Shown: one piece after another, positions 8,497 through 16,961 of the stretch
Position numbering within the stretch: the first letter of the stretch is position 1
Layout: every line of letters starts with the position of its first letter
Origin: an uncultured Bacteroidota bacterium
GTDB lineage: Bacteria > Bacteroidota > Bacteroidia > Chitinophagales > Chitinophagaceae
Direction: 5' to 3'
NCBI GenBank assembly: GCA_903874055.1
Contig: CAIQQR010000094.1
Span: forward strand, 1-33,856
Length of the DNA stretch: 33,856 nt
Program-made: the position numbers and the translations under genes
Notes under the pieces: model-generated
Database searches by the model: none
What the model was told of the DNA's origin: nothing
The model's input: only the letters and a program-made list of their open reading frames with translations

Positions 8497-9696
8497 ATGC
8501 CAGGTTTTGAATTCTTTGGAGATGAAGAAAGAAAAGAAGTAAATGATGTCCTTGAGACAGGTATATTAATGCGTTATGGTTTTGATGGCCCGCGTAAAGG
8601 AATATGGAAATCAAAAGAGTTAGAAGCAGCTATTTGTAGCCGTTTTGGAAGTGAATATGCGCAATTAACTTCAAGTGGTACCGCGGCTTTAACTACTGCA
8701 ATGGCTGCATTGGGAATTGGTGCGGGTGATGAAGTAATCATGCCAGCATTTACGTTTGTTGCAAGTTTTGAAGCGGTATTAAGCATGGGGGCAATACCAG
8801 TTTTAGTGGATATTGATGAGTCATTGACTTTAGCACCGGATGCGGTAAAAGCTGCTATTACAACTAAAACAAAATGTGTGATGCCTGTTCATATGTGCGG
8901 AAGCATGGCCGACCTAGATGCCTTAAAGGAGATTTGTGCAGCACATAAATTGATATTATTAGAAGATGCTTGTCAAAGTATCGGTGGTACTTACAAAGGA
9001 AAAGCGTTGGGTACAATTGGTGATGCAGGAACTTTCTCCTTTGATTTTGTAAAAACAATTACTTGTGGCGAAGGTGGAGTGGTGATGACAAATAACAAAG
9101 ACATTTATATTAAGTCGGATGCATTTACCGATCATGGTCATGATCATTTAGGTGTCGACCGCGGTGCTGATTTACATCCATTTTTAGGATACAATTTTAG
9201 AATCAGTGAATTGCATGCAGCAGTTGGATTAGCGCAAATTAAAAAATTAGATACTTTCTTGTCTTTACAAAAAAGAAATAATCAAATTTTAAGATCTTAT
9301 ATCCAACAAGTTCCAGGAGTAAGTTTTAGAGTGGTACCAGATCCTGCAGGAGATAGCTATAGTTTCTTAAGCTGGTTTTTACCATCGCAAGATAAAACCG
9401 AAAAAGCAATCGAGGCTTTGAAAGCCGCTGGTATATTAGGAGGTAATTTTTATTGGTATGCAAATAACTGGCATTATATCCGCAAATGGGATCATTTAAA
9501 AACTGCTAAAAGTTTATATGCATTAAGTGAAGCACAACAAAATGCTTTAACCAGTTTGCAAAATAATGCATTTGCAAAAAGTGATGCTGTTATGAGTAGA
9601 TGTATTTCAACTGCAATAAGCTTAACTTGGACAGAGGAGCAAGTGCATGAAAAAGGAGCTCAATTTTTGTCAGTATTGAAAGCTGCTCTTTCCTAA
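8497..9696 (+). CDS. DegT/DnrJ/EryC1/StrS family PLP-dependent aminotransferase
   Basis: This is a fold-type I PLP enzyme of the sugar aminotransferase family, which usually transaminates nucleotide-linked keto-sugars or cyclitols. Across its 399 residues the cofactor-site features are in place: GTAAL at 61-65 (phosphate binding), LLEDACQS with Asp157 (pyridine nitrogen), and SFDFVKTITCGEGG with Lys186 as the Schiff-base lysine. A His-rich loop (DHGHDHLG) and GYNFRISELHAAVGLAQ follow, as expected for the family. No other nucleotide-sugar gene lies nearby, so the substrate is unknown. Its stop is 9 bases before rpoN, suggesting co-transcription. In-frame ATG codons inside would remove the N-terminal part, so the first ATG is kept. 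Confidence 0.88.
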   Translation: MPGFEFFGDEERKEVNDVLETGILMRYGFDGPRKGIWKSKELEAAICSRFGSEYAQLTSSGTAALTTAMAALGIGAGDEVIMPAFTFVASFEAVLSMGAIPVLVDIDESLTLAPDAVKAAITTKTKCVMPVHMCGSMADLDALKEICAAHKLILLEDACQSIGGTYKGKALGTIGDAGTFSFDFVKTITCGEGGVVMTNNKDIYIKSDAFTDHGHDHLGVDRGADLHPFLGYNFRISELHAAVGLAQIKKLDTFLSLQKRNNQILRSYIQQVPGVSFRVVPDPAGDSYSFLSWFLPSQDKTEKAIEALKAAGILGGNFYWYANNWHYIRKWDHLKTAKSLYALSEAQQNALTSLQNNAFAKSDAVMSRCISTAISLTWTEEQVHEKGAQFLSVLKAALS

Positions 9697-9705
9697 AGTT
9701 CATCT

Positions 9706-11235
9706 ATGTCATTAGGTCAGTCCTTACAACAAAAGCAGTTACAAAGACTGTCTCCTCAACAAATTCAGTTAATGAAATTGTTGCAGATACCTAGTGCGCA
9801 AATTGAACAAAGGGTAAAGGAAGAATTGGAAGAGAATCCTGCACTTGAAATGAACTTGGATTTATTGGATGGAGATGCTTCCACTGCTTCAGAAGAAATG
9901 AAAGACGATTTATTACAGGGCCTTCCAGACGAAGAAGAAGCGGTTCCAGTGGATGAATATGAAATGAGTAATGAGGAGTTGAATGAATATAATTATGATG
10001 ATGACGGCGATATTGCGGATTATAAAACCAAGGACGATTACTATCCCGAATTAGATGATGATAAAATTATTCCCATTAAGGCAGAGATAAGTTTGCACGA
10101 ATTATTAATGGATCAATTAAGCATGCTCGACTTAGTGGAAGATGAATATAAAATTGCAGAACAAATTATTGGAAGTTTAGATGATGATGGTTATTTAAGA
10201 AGGGCTTTGCAATCTATTGCTGATGATTTGGCTTTTAAGCAAGGCATGTGGGTTGAAGAACATAATATTGAAACAGTATTAGTTAAAATTCAAAACTTTG
10301 ATCCTGCAGGAATAGCAGCAAGAAACTTGCAAGAGTGTTTGTTATTGCAATTAAATAGAAAATTGACTGCGGATGAATTTGATGGCAAAAAAGAAAGTAA
10401 ACAAATACTCATTTTAGCCATTCAAATTTTAGAAAAATATTTTGAAGAGTTTACTCGCAAGCATTATGATAAAATTCAAAAGAGCCTGCATTTAACGGAT
10501 GCGCATATTAAAGAAGTCTTGCATCAAATTATTTCCCTTAATCCTAAGCCAGGTGCCGAAGTGGCACAAAATAACGAAGCTGAAAAATATATCATTCCGG
10601 ACTTTACAGTTTTAATTAACAATGGAAAATTAGAGCTTACCTTAAATAGTCGAAACGCGCCTCCATTGGTCATTAGTGATGATTATAAAATGATGCTTAA
10701 AGAGTATGAATTAGGACAAAAACAAGACAAGGCGCAAAAAGAAGCAGTGTTTTTTATTAGACAAAAAATAGATGCCGCTAAATGGTTTATTGAAATGATT
10801 TTGCAAAGACAGCAAACATTGCTCAAAACAATGCAGGCTATTTTATTACATCAAGAATCTTTTTTCTTAAGTGGGGATACTACCCAACTAAGACCTATGA
10901 TTTTAAAAGATATTGCAGAAAAAACTTTGTTAGATGTTTCCACAGTAAGTAGGGTGGCAAATAGTAAATATGTGCAAACTGAATTTGGGACTTATTTATT
11001 GAAATATTTTTTCAGTGAATCTTTAACTACCGATTCTGGGGAAGAGGTAAGTACAAAGGAAGTAAAAGCAATATTACAAGAGTTAATTGAACAAGAAGAT
11101 AAACACAAGCCTTTAAGTGATGACGAATTAACGGACCAATTGCAGGAAAAGGGATACAATATCGCAAGAAGAACGGTTGCAAAATATAGAGAACAATTAA
11201 ATATACCTGTTGCTAGGCTTAGAAAAGAGCTTTAG
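9706..11235 (+). CDS. rpoN: RNA polymerase sigma-54 factor RpoN
   Basis: RpoN directs RNA polymerase to -24/-12 promoters and needs AAA+ activators to open them. The 509-residue protein has all regions. Region I is Gln/Leu-rich (about 1-50, with QKQLQRLSPQQIQLMKLLQIP) and carries activator contact. A strongly acidic region II covers about 53-120. The core-binding domain follows, then a helix-turn-helix near 400-440 (ISDVSTVSRVAN-like motif, here LLDVSTVSRVANSKY). The RpoN box ARRTVAKYRE at 487-496 reads the -24 element. Length is normal. It lies 9 bases after the aminotransferase and 15 before the PAP2-like gene. No enhancer-binding activator is encoded in the window. Confidence 0.97.
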   Translation: MSLGQSLQQKQLQRLSPQQIQLMKLLQIPSAQIEQRVKEELEENPALEMNLDLLDGDASTASEEMKDDLLQGLPDEEEAVPVDEYEMSNEELNEYNYDDDGDIADYKTKDDYYPELDDDKIIPIKAEISLHELLMDQLSMLDLVEDEYKIAEQIIGSLDDDGYLRRALQSIADDLAFKQGMWVEEHNIETVLVKIQNFDPAGIAARNLQECLLLQLNRKLTADEFDGKKESKQILILAIQILEKYFEEFTRKHYDKIQKSLHLTDAHIKEVLHQIISLNPKPGAEVAQNNEAEKYIIPDFTVLINNGKLELTLNSRNAPPLVISDDYKMMLKEYELGQKQDKAQKEAVFFIRQKIDAAKWFIEMILQRQQTLLKTMQAILLHQESFFLSGDTTQLRPMILKDIAEKTLLDVSTVSRVANSKYVQTEFGTYLLKYFFSESLTTDSGEEVSTKEVKAILQELIEQEDKHKPLSDDELTDQLQEKGYNIARRTVAKYREQLNIPVARLRKEL

Positions 11236-11250
11236 TTATTAAATAATATC

Positions 11251-11892
11251 ATGGAAAATAATACTTCAAAACCACTTCATTATAGTGCGCAATTCATCTC
11301 CTATGTTTTCCATCCTTTATTTGTGCCCACCTTATTTTTTCTTTACTTAGTGAAAGTGGTGCCTTACGAATTTGTAGGTATTACGGAGTGGCAATTAAAA
11401 TTAAAAATATTTAGCATTTTTTGGTTAACTGCATTTTTCCCAGCTTTTGCTGTATTCTTGTTATGGCGACTAAAATTTAGTGAAAGCATTTTTTTAAGAA
11501 CTCAAAAAGAACGTGTAATACCTTATGTGATTACGATGTTTTTTTATTGGTGGATGTATTATTTAAGCCGAACATTTACAGATCAACCCCTTGCATTAAA
11601 GTATTTTTATTTTGGCATTTTTATAGCGAGTAGCTTAGGCTTAATTACCAATAATTTTATAAAAGTAAGCTTACATGCAATAGGAGTCAGTGGATTATTT
11701 ACAGCTGTTGTTTTAGCCGGCTTTCTTTATCCAATTAGTAATTTTATATGGGTAGGAACAGCTGCAATGCTTGCTGGCGTTGTTGTAAGTGCACGAATGA
11801 TTGTCAGTGATCATACCAAGCAGGAGTTAATTGTTGGATTTGGAATTGGTGTACTTACGCAACTAATCGCTTATTTTTGGGTATTATCATAA
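11251..11892 (+). CDS. PAP2-like multi-pass membrane protein
   Basis: A 213-residue protein with about five to six membrane segments and no signal peptide. It keeps parts of the PAP2 acid phosphatase signature: Ser140-Leu-His142 where PSGH is expected, and Ser180-Ala-Arg182-x5-His188-x3-Glu192 close to SRx5Hx3D. The 38-residue gap between the two is in the family range. The first motif (Kx6RP) is degenerate, represented by QKERVIP at 85-91. PAP2 enzymes remove phosphate from lipid or isoprenoid pyrophosphates, so recycling of a lipid carrier is possible, but activity is unproven with a weak first motif. It lies between rpoN and the MMPL gene with 12-15 base gaps, so it is very likely in the same operon. 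Confidence 0.6.
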   Translation: MENNTSKPLHYSAQFISYVFHPLFVPTLFFLYLVKVVPYEFVGITEWQLKLKIFSIFWLTAFFPAFAVFLLWRLKFSESIFLRTQKERVIPYVITMFFYWWMYYLSRTFTDQPLALKYFYFGIFIASSLGLITNNFIKVSLHAIGVSGLFTAVVLAGFLYPISNFIWVGTAAMLAGVVVSARMIVSDHTKQELIVGFGIGVLTQLIAYFWVLS

Positions 11893-11904
11893 ATTAAATA
11901 TAAC

Positions 11905-14235
11905 ATGTGGTATCGTTTAGGTCAAAAAATTGTTAAGTATAAAGTAACTAGTTTAGTCCTATTGACGATTGCAACTGTTATAATGGGATACTTTGCAGCT
12001 CAAGTAAAACTGAGCTATGAATTTACAAAAGCCATTCCCGAGGACAATCCAAAGTATGTTATTTATAAGCAGTTTGTTAAAAAATTTGGGGTGGACGGAA
12101 CTACCATGGTAGTTGGATTTGAATCTGATAGTCTTTACACTCCTTCATTCTTTAATGCATTTTTTGCATTACATCAATCTATAAAATCAATTCCAGGTGT
12201 AACGGATGTTTTAAGTGTGCCATCGGCTTATGATTTAAAGAAGGATAGTGTGAATACAAAATTTGTTGCTACTAAAATTTTTACGCCACCTTATACGAGT
12301 GATTCCATATTAAAAAAACATAAGGCGGCTTTTGAAAGCATTCCTTTTTATAAAAATCTTTTATACAATCCTGATAGCCATGCGTATATGATAGCAATTA
12401 GTTTTGTACCTGATTCTATTAACAGTGCTGCCAGATCTCATATAATTACTACATTAAATGTCCAGTTGGATGCATTTAGTAATGTGCGTAAAATTGAATT
12501 ACATAAAAGTGGTTTGCCTTATATTAGAACCATATTGGCAGATAGAATTAAAAAAGAGATGTTCTGGTTTTTAATTGGTTCTCTAGTGCTATGTGCCATT
12601 ACCCTATTATTATTTTTCCGTTCTTTTTCAGCTATGCTAATGAGCTTAGCTGTGGTGGCAATGGGGGTAATTTGGAGTTTTGGAACTATGGTTTTATTAG
12701 GGCAAAAAATAACATTACTTACTGCACTTATCCCGCCATTAATTGTGGTGATTGGAATACCTAATTGTATTTATTTTTTAAATAAATACCACACGTCATT
12801 TAAAGAAACCAATGATAAGGAAAAGGCCATTGTAAATATGGTTGGACGCATGGGCATCGTAACCTTGTTTTGTAATATTACTGCGGCTATTGGTTTTTTT
12901 GTTTTTGCTTTTACTAAAAGTCCATTATTAAAAGAATTTGGTTGGGTGTCAGGAATAAATATTATGACTTTATTTTTGATTAGTTTATTTTTTATTCCTC
13001 CTGTACTTACTTATTTAAAAGCTCCACAGCCAAGCCATATGAGGTATTTGGATAATGCCTTCTTAGAAAAGGTTTTGGTTAAAATTGAAAGATGGACTTT
13101 TGTACATACTAAATGGGTATTTGGGATTACGATTATATTAGTGATCGCTTCAGGATTTGGTTTAGCAAAAATTAAAAAAGAAGCTTTTATTGTTGATGAT
13201 TTACCTAAAAAAGATAAATTATACACCGATCTTAAATGGTTTGAACAACAAGGTGGTGGGGTGATGCCAATGGAAATAGTGGTAGATACTAAAAAGAAAA
13301 ATGGATTGGTGCGAAGTATCCATCCACTGGAAGACATTGATAGAATGCATCAATATTTAACTGCACAACCTGAACTTGGTAAACCTATTGGTTTGGTAGA
13401 AGGCATTAAGTTTGCTAAACAAACTTTTTATGATGGAGATACTTTATCGTATACCATTCCCACTGGAACTGAAATGGCATTTATCGCACCTTATTTAAAA
13501 TTGGGATCCAATTTGAATAATGCTGCTAATAAAAATGCAAATAATCCTACACAGCTTTTAAGTAAATTTATAGATAGTAATAAACAAGCAACCAGGATTA
13601 GTGTAAATATGAAAGATATTGGAAGTGCTAAATTGCCTACATTTTTAAATAGAATAGATAGTGCAACCAAGGTAATTTTTGATTCAAGTAAATATGATAT
13701 TCAAGTTACAGGTAGTAGTGTTACTTTTTTAGAAGGAAGTAATTTTATTATAAAAGGGTTAAGTGAATCTATATTTTGGGCATTTTTATTAATAGCTATT
13801 TGTATGATTTTCTTATTTAGGTCCTTCCCCATATTAATGTGTTCGTTAATCCCCAATATCGTACCCTTGTTAATGACTGCAGGCATCATGGGTTGGGTGG
13901 GTATTTCCTTAAAACCATCTACTGTATTGGTATTTAGCGTGGCATTAGGAATTGCTATTGATGTAACTATTCGCTTTTTGGTGAATTATAAACAAGAGTT
14001 ACCTCGTTTAAATAACAATGTAGCTATAACTTTAGTACAAACTATTAAACACACAGGCATCAGTATTATTTATACTTCCTTGGTGTTGGTTGCTGGATTT
14101 GTAATATTTTGCTTTAGTGATTTTGGTGGCACAAAAGCCCTAGGATGGTTAACATCATTAACCCTAGTGGTAAGTACCCTTACTAATTTAATATTACTAC
14201 CTGCCTTGATAAAAACATTTATCAAGCAAAAGTAG
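11905..14235 (+). CDS. MMPL/RND superfamily transporter (HAE3-like)
   Basis: A 776-residue inner-membrane protein with the RND duplicated layout. TM1 is at about 13-33, followed by a large periplasmic loop. A five-helix group lies at about 218-370, another TM near 401-421 precedes a second periplasmic loop, and a C-terminal helix group runs from about 610 to 770. Within it, LPKKDKLYTDLKWFEQQGGG and the helix SVALGIAIDVTIRFL resemble MMPL/HAE3 members, which move lipids or hydrophobic molecules by proton motive force. There is no membrane-fusion or outer-membrane partner next to it, unlike HAE1 multidrug pumps. It is last in the rpoN cluster and converges on the TlpA lipoprotein gene 14 bases away, without a visible terminator. 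The substrate cannot be told. Confidence 0.85.
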   Translation: MWYRLGQKIVKYKVTSLVLLTIATVIMGYFAAQVKLSYEFTKAIPEDNPKYVIYKQFVKKFGVDGTTMVVGFESDSLYTPSFFNAFFALHQSIKSIPGVTDVLSVPSAYDLKKDSVNTKFVATKIFTPPYTSDSILKKHKAAFESIPFYKNLLYNPDSHAYMIAISFVPDSINSAARSHIITTLNVQLDAFSNVRKIELHKSGLPYIRTILADRIKKEMFWFLIGSLVLCAITLLLFFRSFSAMLMSLAVVAMGVIWSFGTMVLLGQKITLLTALIPPLIVVIGIPNCIYFLNKYHTSFKETNDKEKAIVNMVGRMGIVTLFCNITAAIGFFVFAFTKSPLLKEFGWVSGINIMTLFLISLFFIPPVLTYLKAPQPSHMRYLDNAFLEKVLVKIERWTFVHTKWVFGITIILVIASGFGLAKIKKEAFIVDDLPKKDKLYTDLKWFEQQGGGVMPMEIVVDTKKKNGLVRSIHPLEDIDRMHQYLTAQPELGKPIGLVEGIKFAKQTFYDGDTLSYTIPTGTEMAFIAPYLKLGSNLNNAANKNANNPTQLLSKFIDSNKQATRISVNMKDIGSAKLPTFLNRIDSATKVIFDSSKYDIQVTGSSVTFLEGSNFIIKGLSESIFWAFLLIAICMIFLFRSFPILMCSLIPNIVPLLMTAGIMGWVGISLKPSTVLVFSVALGIAIDVTIRFLVNYKQELPRLNNNVAITLVQTIKHTGISIIYTSLVLVAGFVIFCFSDFGGTKALGWLTSLTLVVSTLTNLILLPALIKTFIKQK

Positions 14236-14249
14236 CGTACCCCAATTGA

Positions 14250-15386
14250 TTAGTGTAAGATATTTGTAAGCGTATCTTGTAATGCTTGGCCTCTTAATTC
14301 CTTTGCAATAATATTTCCATTTGGATCTAATAATACATTAAATGGAATTCCCTCAATCTGGTAAATAGTTACTACAGTGCTTTCCCATTTTTTCAAGTCA
14401 CTAATATGTTGCCAGTTTAATTTATCAGCTTTAATGGCTTCCAGCCAATTTGATTTTTGATCATCTAAGGAAACCCCTAAAACCGTAAAGTTTTTCTTTT
14501 TAAATTTTTCGTAAGCTGCTACTACATTTGGATTTTCTGCACGACAAGGTCCACACCAGCTTGCCCAAAAGTCAACTAAAACATATTTGCCTTTTAAACT
14601 ACTTAGCATAATTATTTTGCCAGTAGGGTCTGCCAATGCAATTTCAGGTGCCGGTTGTCCAATTGACAAAGGGGTTGTTTTAGTATTTGTTTGCACTTGA
14701 GTGTTAAGCATATTAGCAAACTGAATGAGGGGATCTGCCTTTGTTTTTTCGGCAGTTGCTTTTGCTAAAGCCAATACCTGTGCGGTTTCCATAGATCTTA
14801 AACTCAATCCCAATAGATAATAAATCATTGCAGGACTTGTGCTGCTATTGATTGTATTTTGTACGAATTTATTTAGGTTCTCAATCTTTTCAACTCTTTG
14901 CTTTTGCAAAAAATAAATGGTACTATCTTTTGCTTGTTGCTTTTGCAACAATTCCAAACTGTATAGTGTAGAGAAAATAGAAGAATCTTTTTTACGGTAT
15001 TCTTTTAAAAATGAAATAAGAGATTCAGTTGTTTGAGATCCTTTCACTGAATAAGATAAATAGTTTTTTGCATCTGCATTAATTTGAATGTTCTTTTCGT
15101 CGTTTACAAAAAGAATTTCCATTTCTTTTTCGGTAGCTATTCGATAAATACCTTCTTGTTTAGCAATAAAATCAAAACTATATTTTCCTTTTTCGTCAAG
15201 TGTAATGGAATCCAAAGTGATAATTGGTTTTTCACCAAATGGAATTTCCTGAAGCAATAATTTTTGATTAGCCGCATTTTGAATGGTTCCAGCAATATTG
15301 TATCTAGCTTCTCCATTTTTACTGTTGCAACCCACTAAAGTGATTAGTGCTAATGCAAAAAGAACTGTCAAACTTCTTATTTTCAT
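14250..15386 (-). CDS. TlpA-family thiol-disulfide oxidoreductase lipoprotein with DUF4369-like N-domain
   Basis: A 378-residue periplasm-facing lipoprotein. Its signal ends in the lipobox LVGC, giving lipidated Cys20. Residues about 28-110 form a beta-rich DUF4369-like domain (FGEKPIITLDSITLDEKGKYSF is typical), and a helical linker runs 120-230. The C-terminal thioredoxin fold (about 240-378) has the active site WCGPC with Cys278 and Cys281 and the cis-Pro region EGIPFNVLLDPNG. Such proteins reduce or shuffle disulfides in the periplasm and are abundant in Bacteroidota; the exact partner is unknown. It starts 6 bases after the gatB stop, so both are probably one transcript although functionally unrelated. 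Confidence 0.88.
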   Translation of the reverse strand: MKIRSLTVLFALALITLVGCNSKNGEARYNIAGTIQNAANQKLLLQEIPFGEKPIITLDSITLDEKGKYSFDFIAKQEGIYRIATEKEMEILFVNDEKNIQINADAKNYLSYSVKGSQTTESLISFLKEYRKKDSSIFSTLYSLELLQKQQAKDSTIYFLQKQRVEKIENLNKFVQNTINSSTSPAMIYYLLGLSLRSMETAQVLALAKATAEKTKADPLIQFANMLNTQVQTNTKTTPLSIGQPAPEIALADPTGKIIMLSSLKGKYVLVDFWASWCGPCRAENPNVVAAYEKFKKKNFTVLGVSLDDQKSNWLEAIKADKLNWQHISDLKKWESTVVTIYQIEGIPFNVLLDPNGNIIAKELRGQALQDTLTNILH

Positions 15387-15392
15387 ACTATT

Positions 15393-16829
15393 TTATTTAG
15401 ACAATTGCGCTTCAAGCAATTGTGTGGTGATTTTTGGATCTGCTTTTCCTTTACTTAATTTTTTTACGTCTCCTACAAATAAACCAATTAAACCCTTTTT
15501 ACCTTTTTTATATTCAGCTACTTTATCTGGATTAGCTGCTAATACTTGTTGTACCCAGCCGCTTATTTCGTCCGAAGAATTTGTTTGTAATAAATTATTG
15601 TCTTTTGCAAATTGAGTAGGGGATTGTGGAGTTTCTAAAATAGCCTTGAAAACCTTTCCAGATGCAACTGAAAAATTTAATTGCCCTTGCTCCACCAAAT
15701 CCAATAATTCCACTAAGTGAGGTATTGCATTTTCTAACACTTTATAATTATAGTTGTGCTCATTTAAATAGACTCTAATGGGCCCAATCATCCAATTTGC
15801 AGCGGCCTTATAATGTTTAGTTTGTGTTGTCCATGCAATATAAAAATCAGCTTCTTCTTTATTTTCAGTCAATTGACTCATATCGTAATCGGATAACCCA
15901 AATTTATCTTTCCATTCCTTTTTTAATTCATTCGGTAAGGAAGGTAAATCTGCTTTAATACTTTGGATGTACTCATTAGTCAAATGGAAGGGTGCCAAAT
16001 CTGGATCAGGGAAATACCTATAATCATTGGCATCTTCTTTATCTCTAATTGAAAATGTAGTATCGTTGCTTGCATCAAAGCTTCTGGTTTGTTGAATAAT
16101 AGTTCCTCCTGTTTCTTTTAATTGAATCAAGCGATCTATTTCATATTCAATAGCCTTTTTGATATTTCTTATTGAATTCAAATTTTTGACTTCTACTTTT
16201 GTGCCTAATGTAGTTTCTCCTTTTAATCTCACCGATATATTGGCGTCACATCTTAAACTACCTTCTTCCATATTGCCATCGCAAACGCCCAGCCATCTTA
16301 CCAACTTTCTTACTTCGGTAACATATAAAAATGCGTCTTCTGCTGAATGAATACAGGGCTCCGTCACCATTTCAATTAGGGGTGTTCCTGCACGATTCAA
16401 ATCAATTAAAGTATGCGTAGGTGAGACATCGTGAATACTTTTTCCAGCATCTTCCTCCAAATGAATACGATTTAACTGAATTATCTTTTCGCCTTCTGTT
16501 GTTTGTATGTTTATAGTTCCTCCAACGCAAATAGGAGTGGTGTGTTGTGATATTTGATATCCTTTTGGTAGGTCGGGATAAAAGTAATTTTTTCTTGCAA
16601 AATAGTTGTCTTCAGCAATAGCACATCCGCATGCAAATCCCATTTTTATCGCATACTCAACGGCTTTTGTGTTTGTTTTAGGAAGGGTTCCAGGATGACC
16701 CATTGTAATTGGACTAATATGGGTGTTAGGATCTGCACCAAAACTTGTTGCATCCCCACAAAACAATTTACTATTGGTAGATAATTGCGCATGTATTTCT
16801 AATCCAATAACTGCTTCATATTTATCCAT
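15393..16829 (-). CDS. gatB: Aspartyl/glutamyl-tRNA(Asn/Gln) amidotransferase subunit B
   Basis: GatB is the kinase and tRNA-binding subunit of GatCAB, which converts mischarged Glu-tRNA(Gln) and/or Asp-tRNA(Asn) to the correct amide form with ammonia from GatA. The 478-residue length is typical. Signatures are GLEIHAQL near the start, the zinc and tRNA region with YFYPDLPKGYQISQ, SLRCDANISVR, and YRYFPDPDL; the GatB/YqeY tail helical domain ends the protein. An open frame continues upstream to 16865, but those residues are not GatB-like. The ATG at 16829 (MDKYEAVIGLEIHAQL) fits the family; 16838 is the alternative. gatA and gatC are not in the window. Confidence 0.95.
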   Translation of the reverse strand: MDKYEAVIGLEIHAQLSTNSKLFCGDATSFGADPNTHISPITMGHPGTLPKTNTKAVEYAIKMGFACGCAIAEDNYFARKNYFYPDLPKGYQISQHTTPICVGGTINIQTTEGEKIIQLNRIHLEEDAGKSIHDVSPTHTLIDLNRAGTPLIEMVTEPCIHSAEDAFLYVTEVRKLVRWLGVCDGNMEEGSLRCDANISVRLKGETTLGTKVEVKNLNSIRNIKKAIEYEIDRLIQLKETGGTIIQQTRSFDASNDTTFSIRDKEDANDYRYFPDPDLAPFHLTNEYIQSIKADLPSLPNELKKEWKDKFGLSDYDMSQLTENKEEADFYIAWTTQTKHYKAAANWMIGPIRVYLNEHNYNYKVLENAIPHLVELLDLVEQGQLNFSVASGKVFKAILETPQSPTQFAKDNNLLQTNSSDEISGWVQQVLAANPDKVAEYKKGKKGLIGLFVGDVKKLSKGKADPKITTQLLEAQLSK

Positions 16830-16842
16830 ATTCACCATATTG

Positions 16843-16850
16843 CAAAAATA
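16843..16850 (-). promoter_or_regulatory. Possible -7 box of gatB
   Basis: On the minus strand TATTTTTG matches TAnnTTTG and lies 13 bases before the ATG at 16829 but only 4 before the ATG at 16838. A start at 16838 would therefore be nearly leaderless, which favours 16829. No TTTG is found at the -33 position. Confidence 0.4.
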
Positions 16851-16855
16851 CAAGA

Positions 16856-16878
16856 AAAGGAGCATTTAATGCCCCTTT
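16856..16878 (-). other. Second hairpin between the PDZ gene and gatB
   Basis: AAAGGaGCAT, a three-base loop and ATGCcCCTTT form an inverted repeat with a single A-C mismatch. On the minus strand it is followed by TTTTCTTGTATTTTTG, so it may be a backup terminator placed right after the main one, or an element just upstream of the gatB promoter. Confidence 0.4.
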
Positions 16879-16888
16879 CATGTGATAC

Positions 16889-16918
16889 AAAAATGCCCCC
16901 ATGTTTACCTGGGGGCAT
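16889..16918 (-). terminator. Intrinsic terminator after the PDZ-protein gene
   Basis: ATGCCCCC pairs with GGGGGCAT around a 10-base loop, an unusually G-C-rich stem for this AT-rich window. On the minus strand it is followed by TTTTTG. It separates the PDZ gene from gatB. Confidence 0.82.
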
Positions 16919-16961
16919 ATGATAATGAGTAGTGAATTAAGTATTGTTAGTATGGTCAAGC

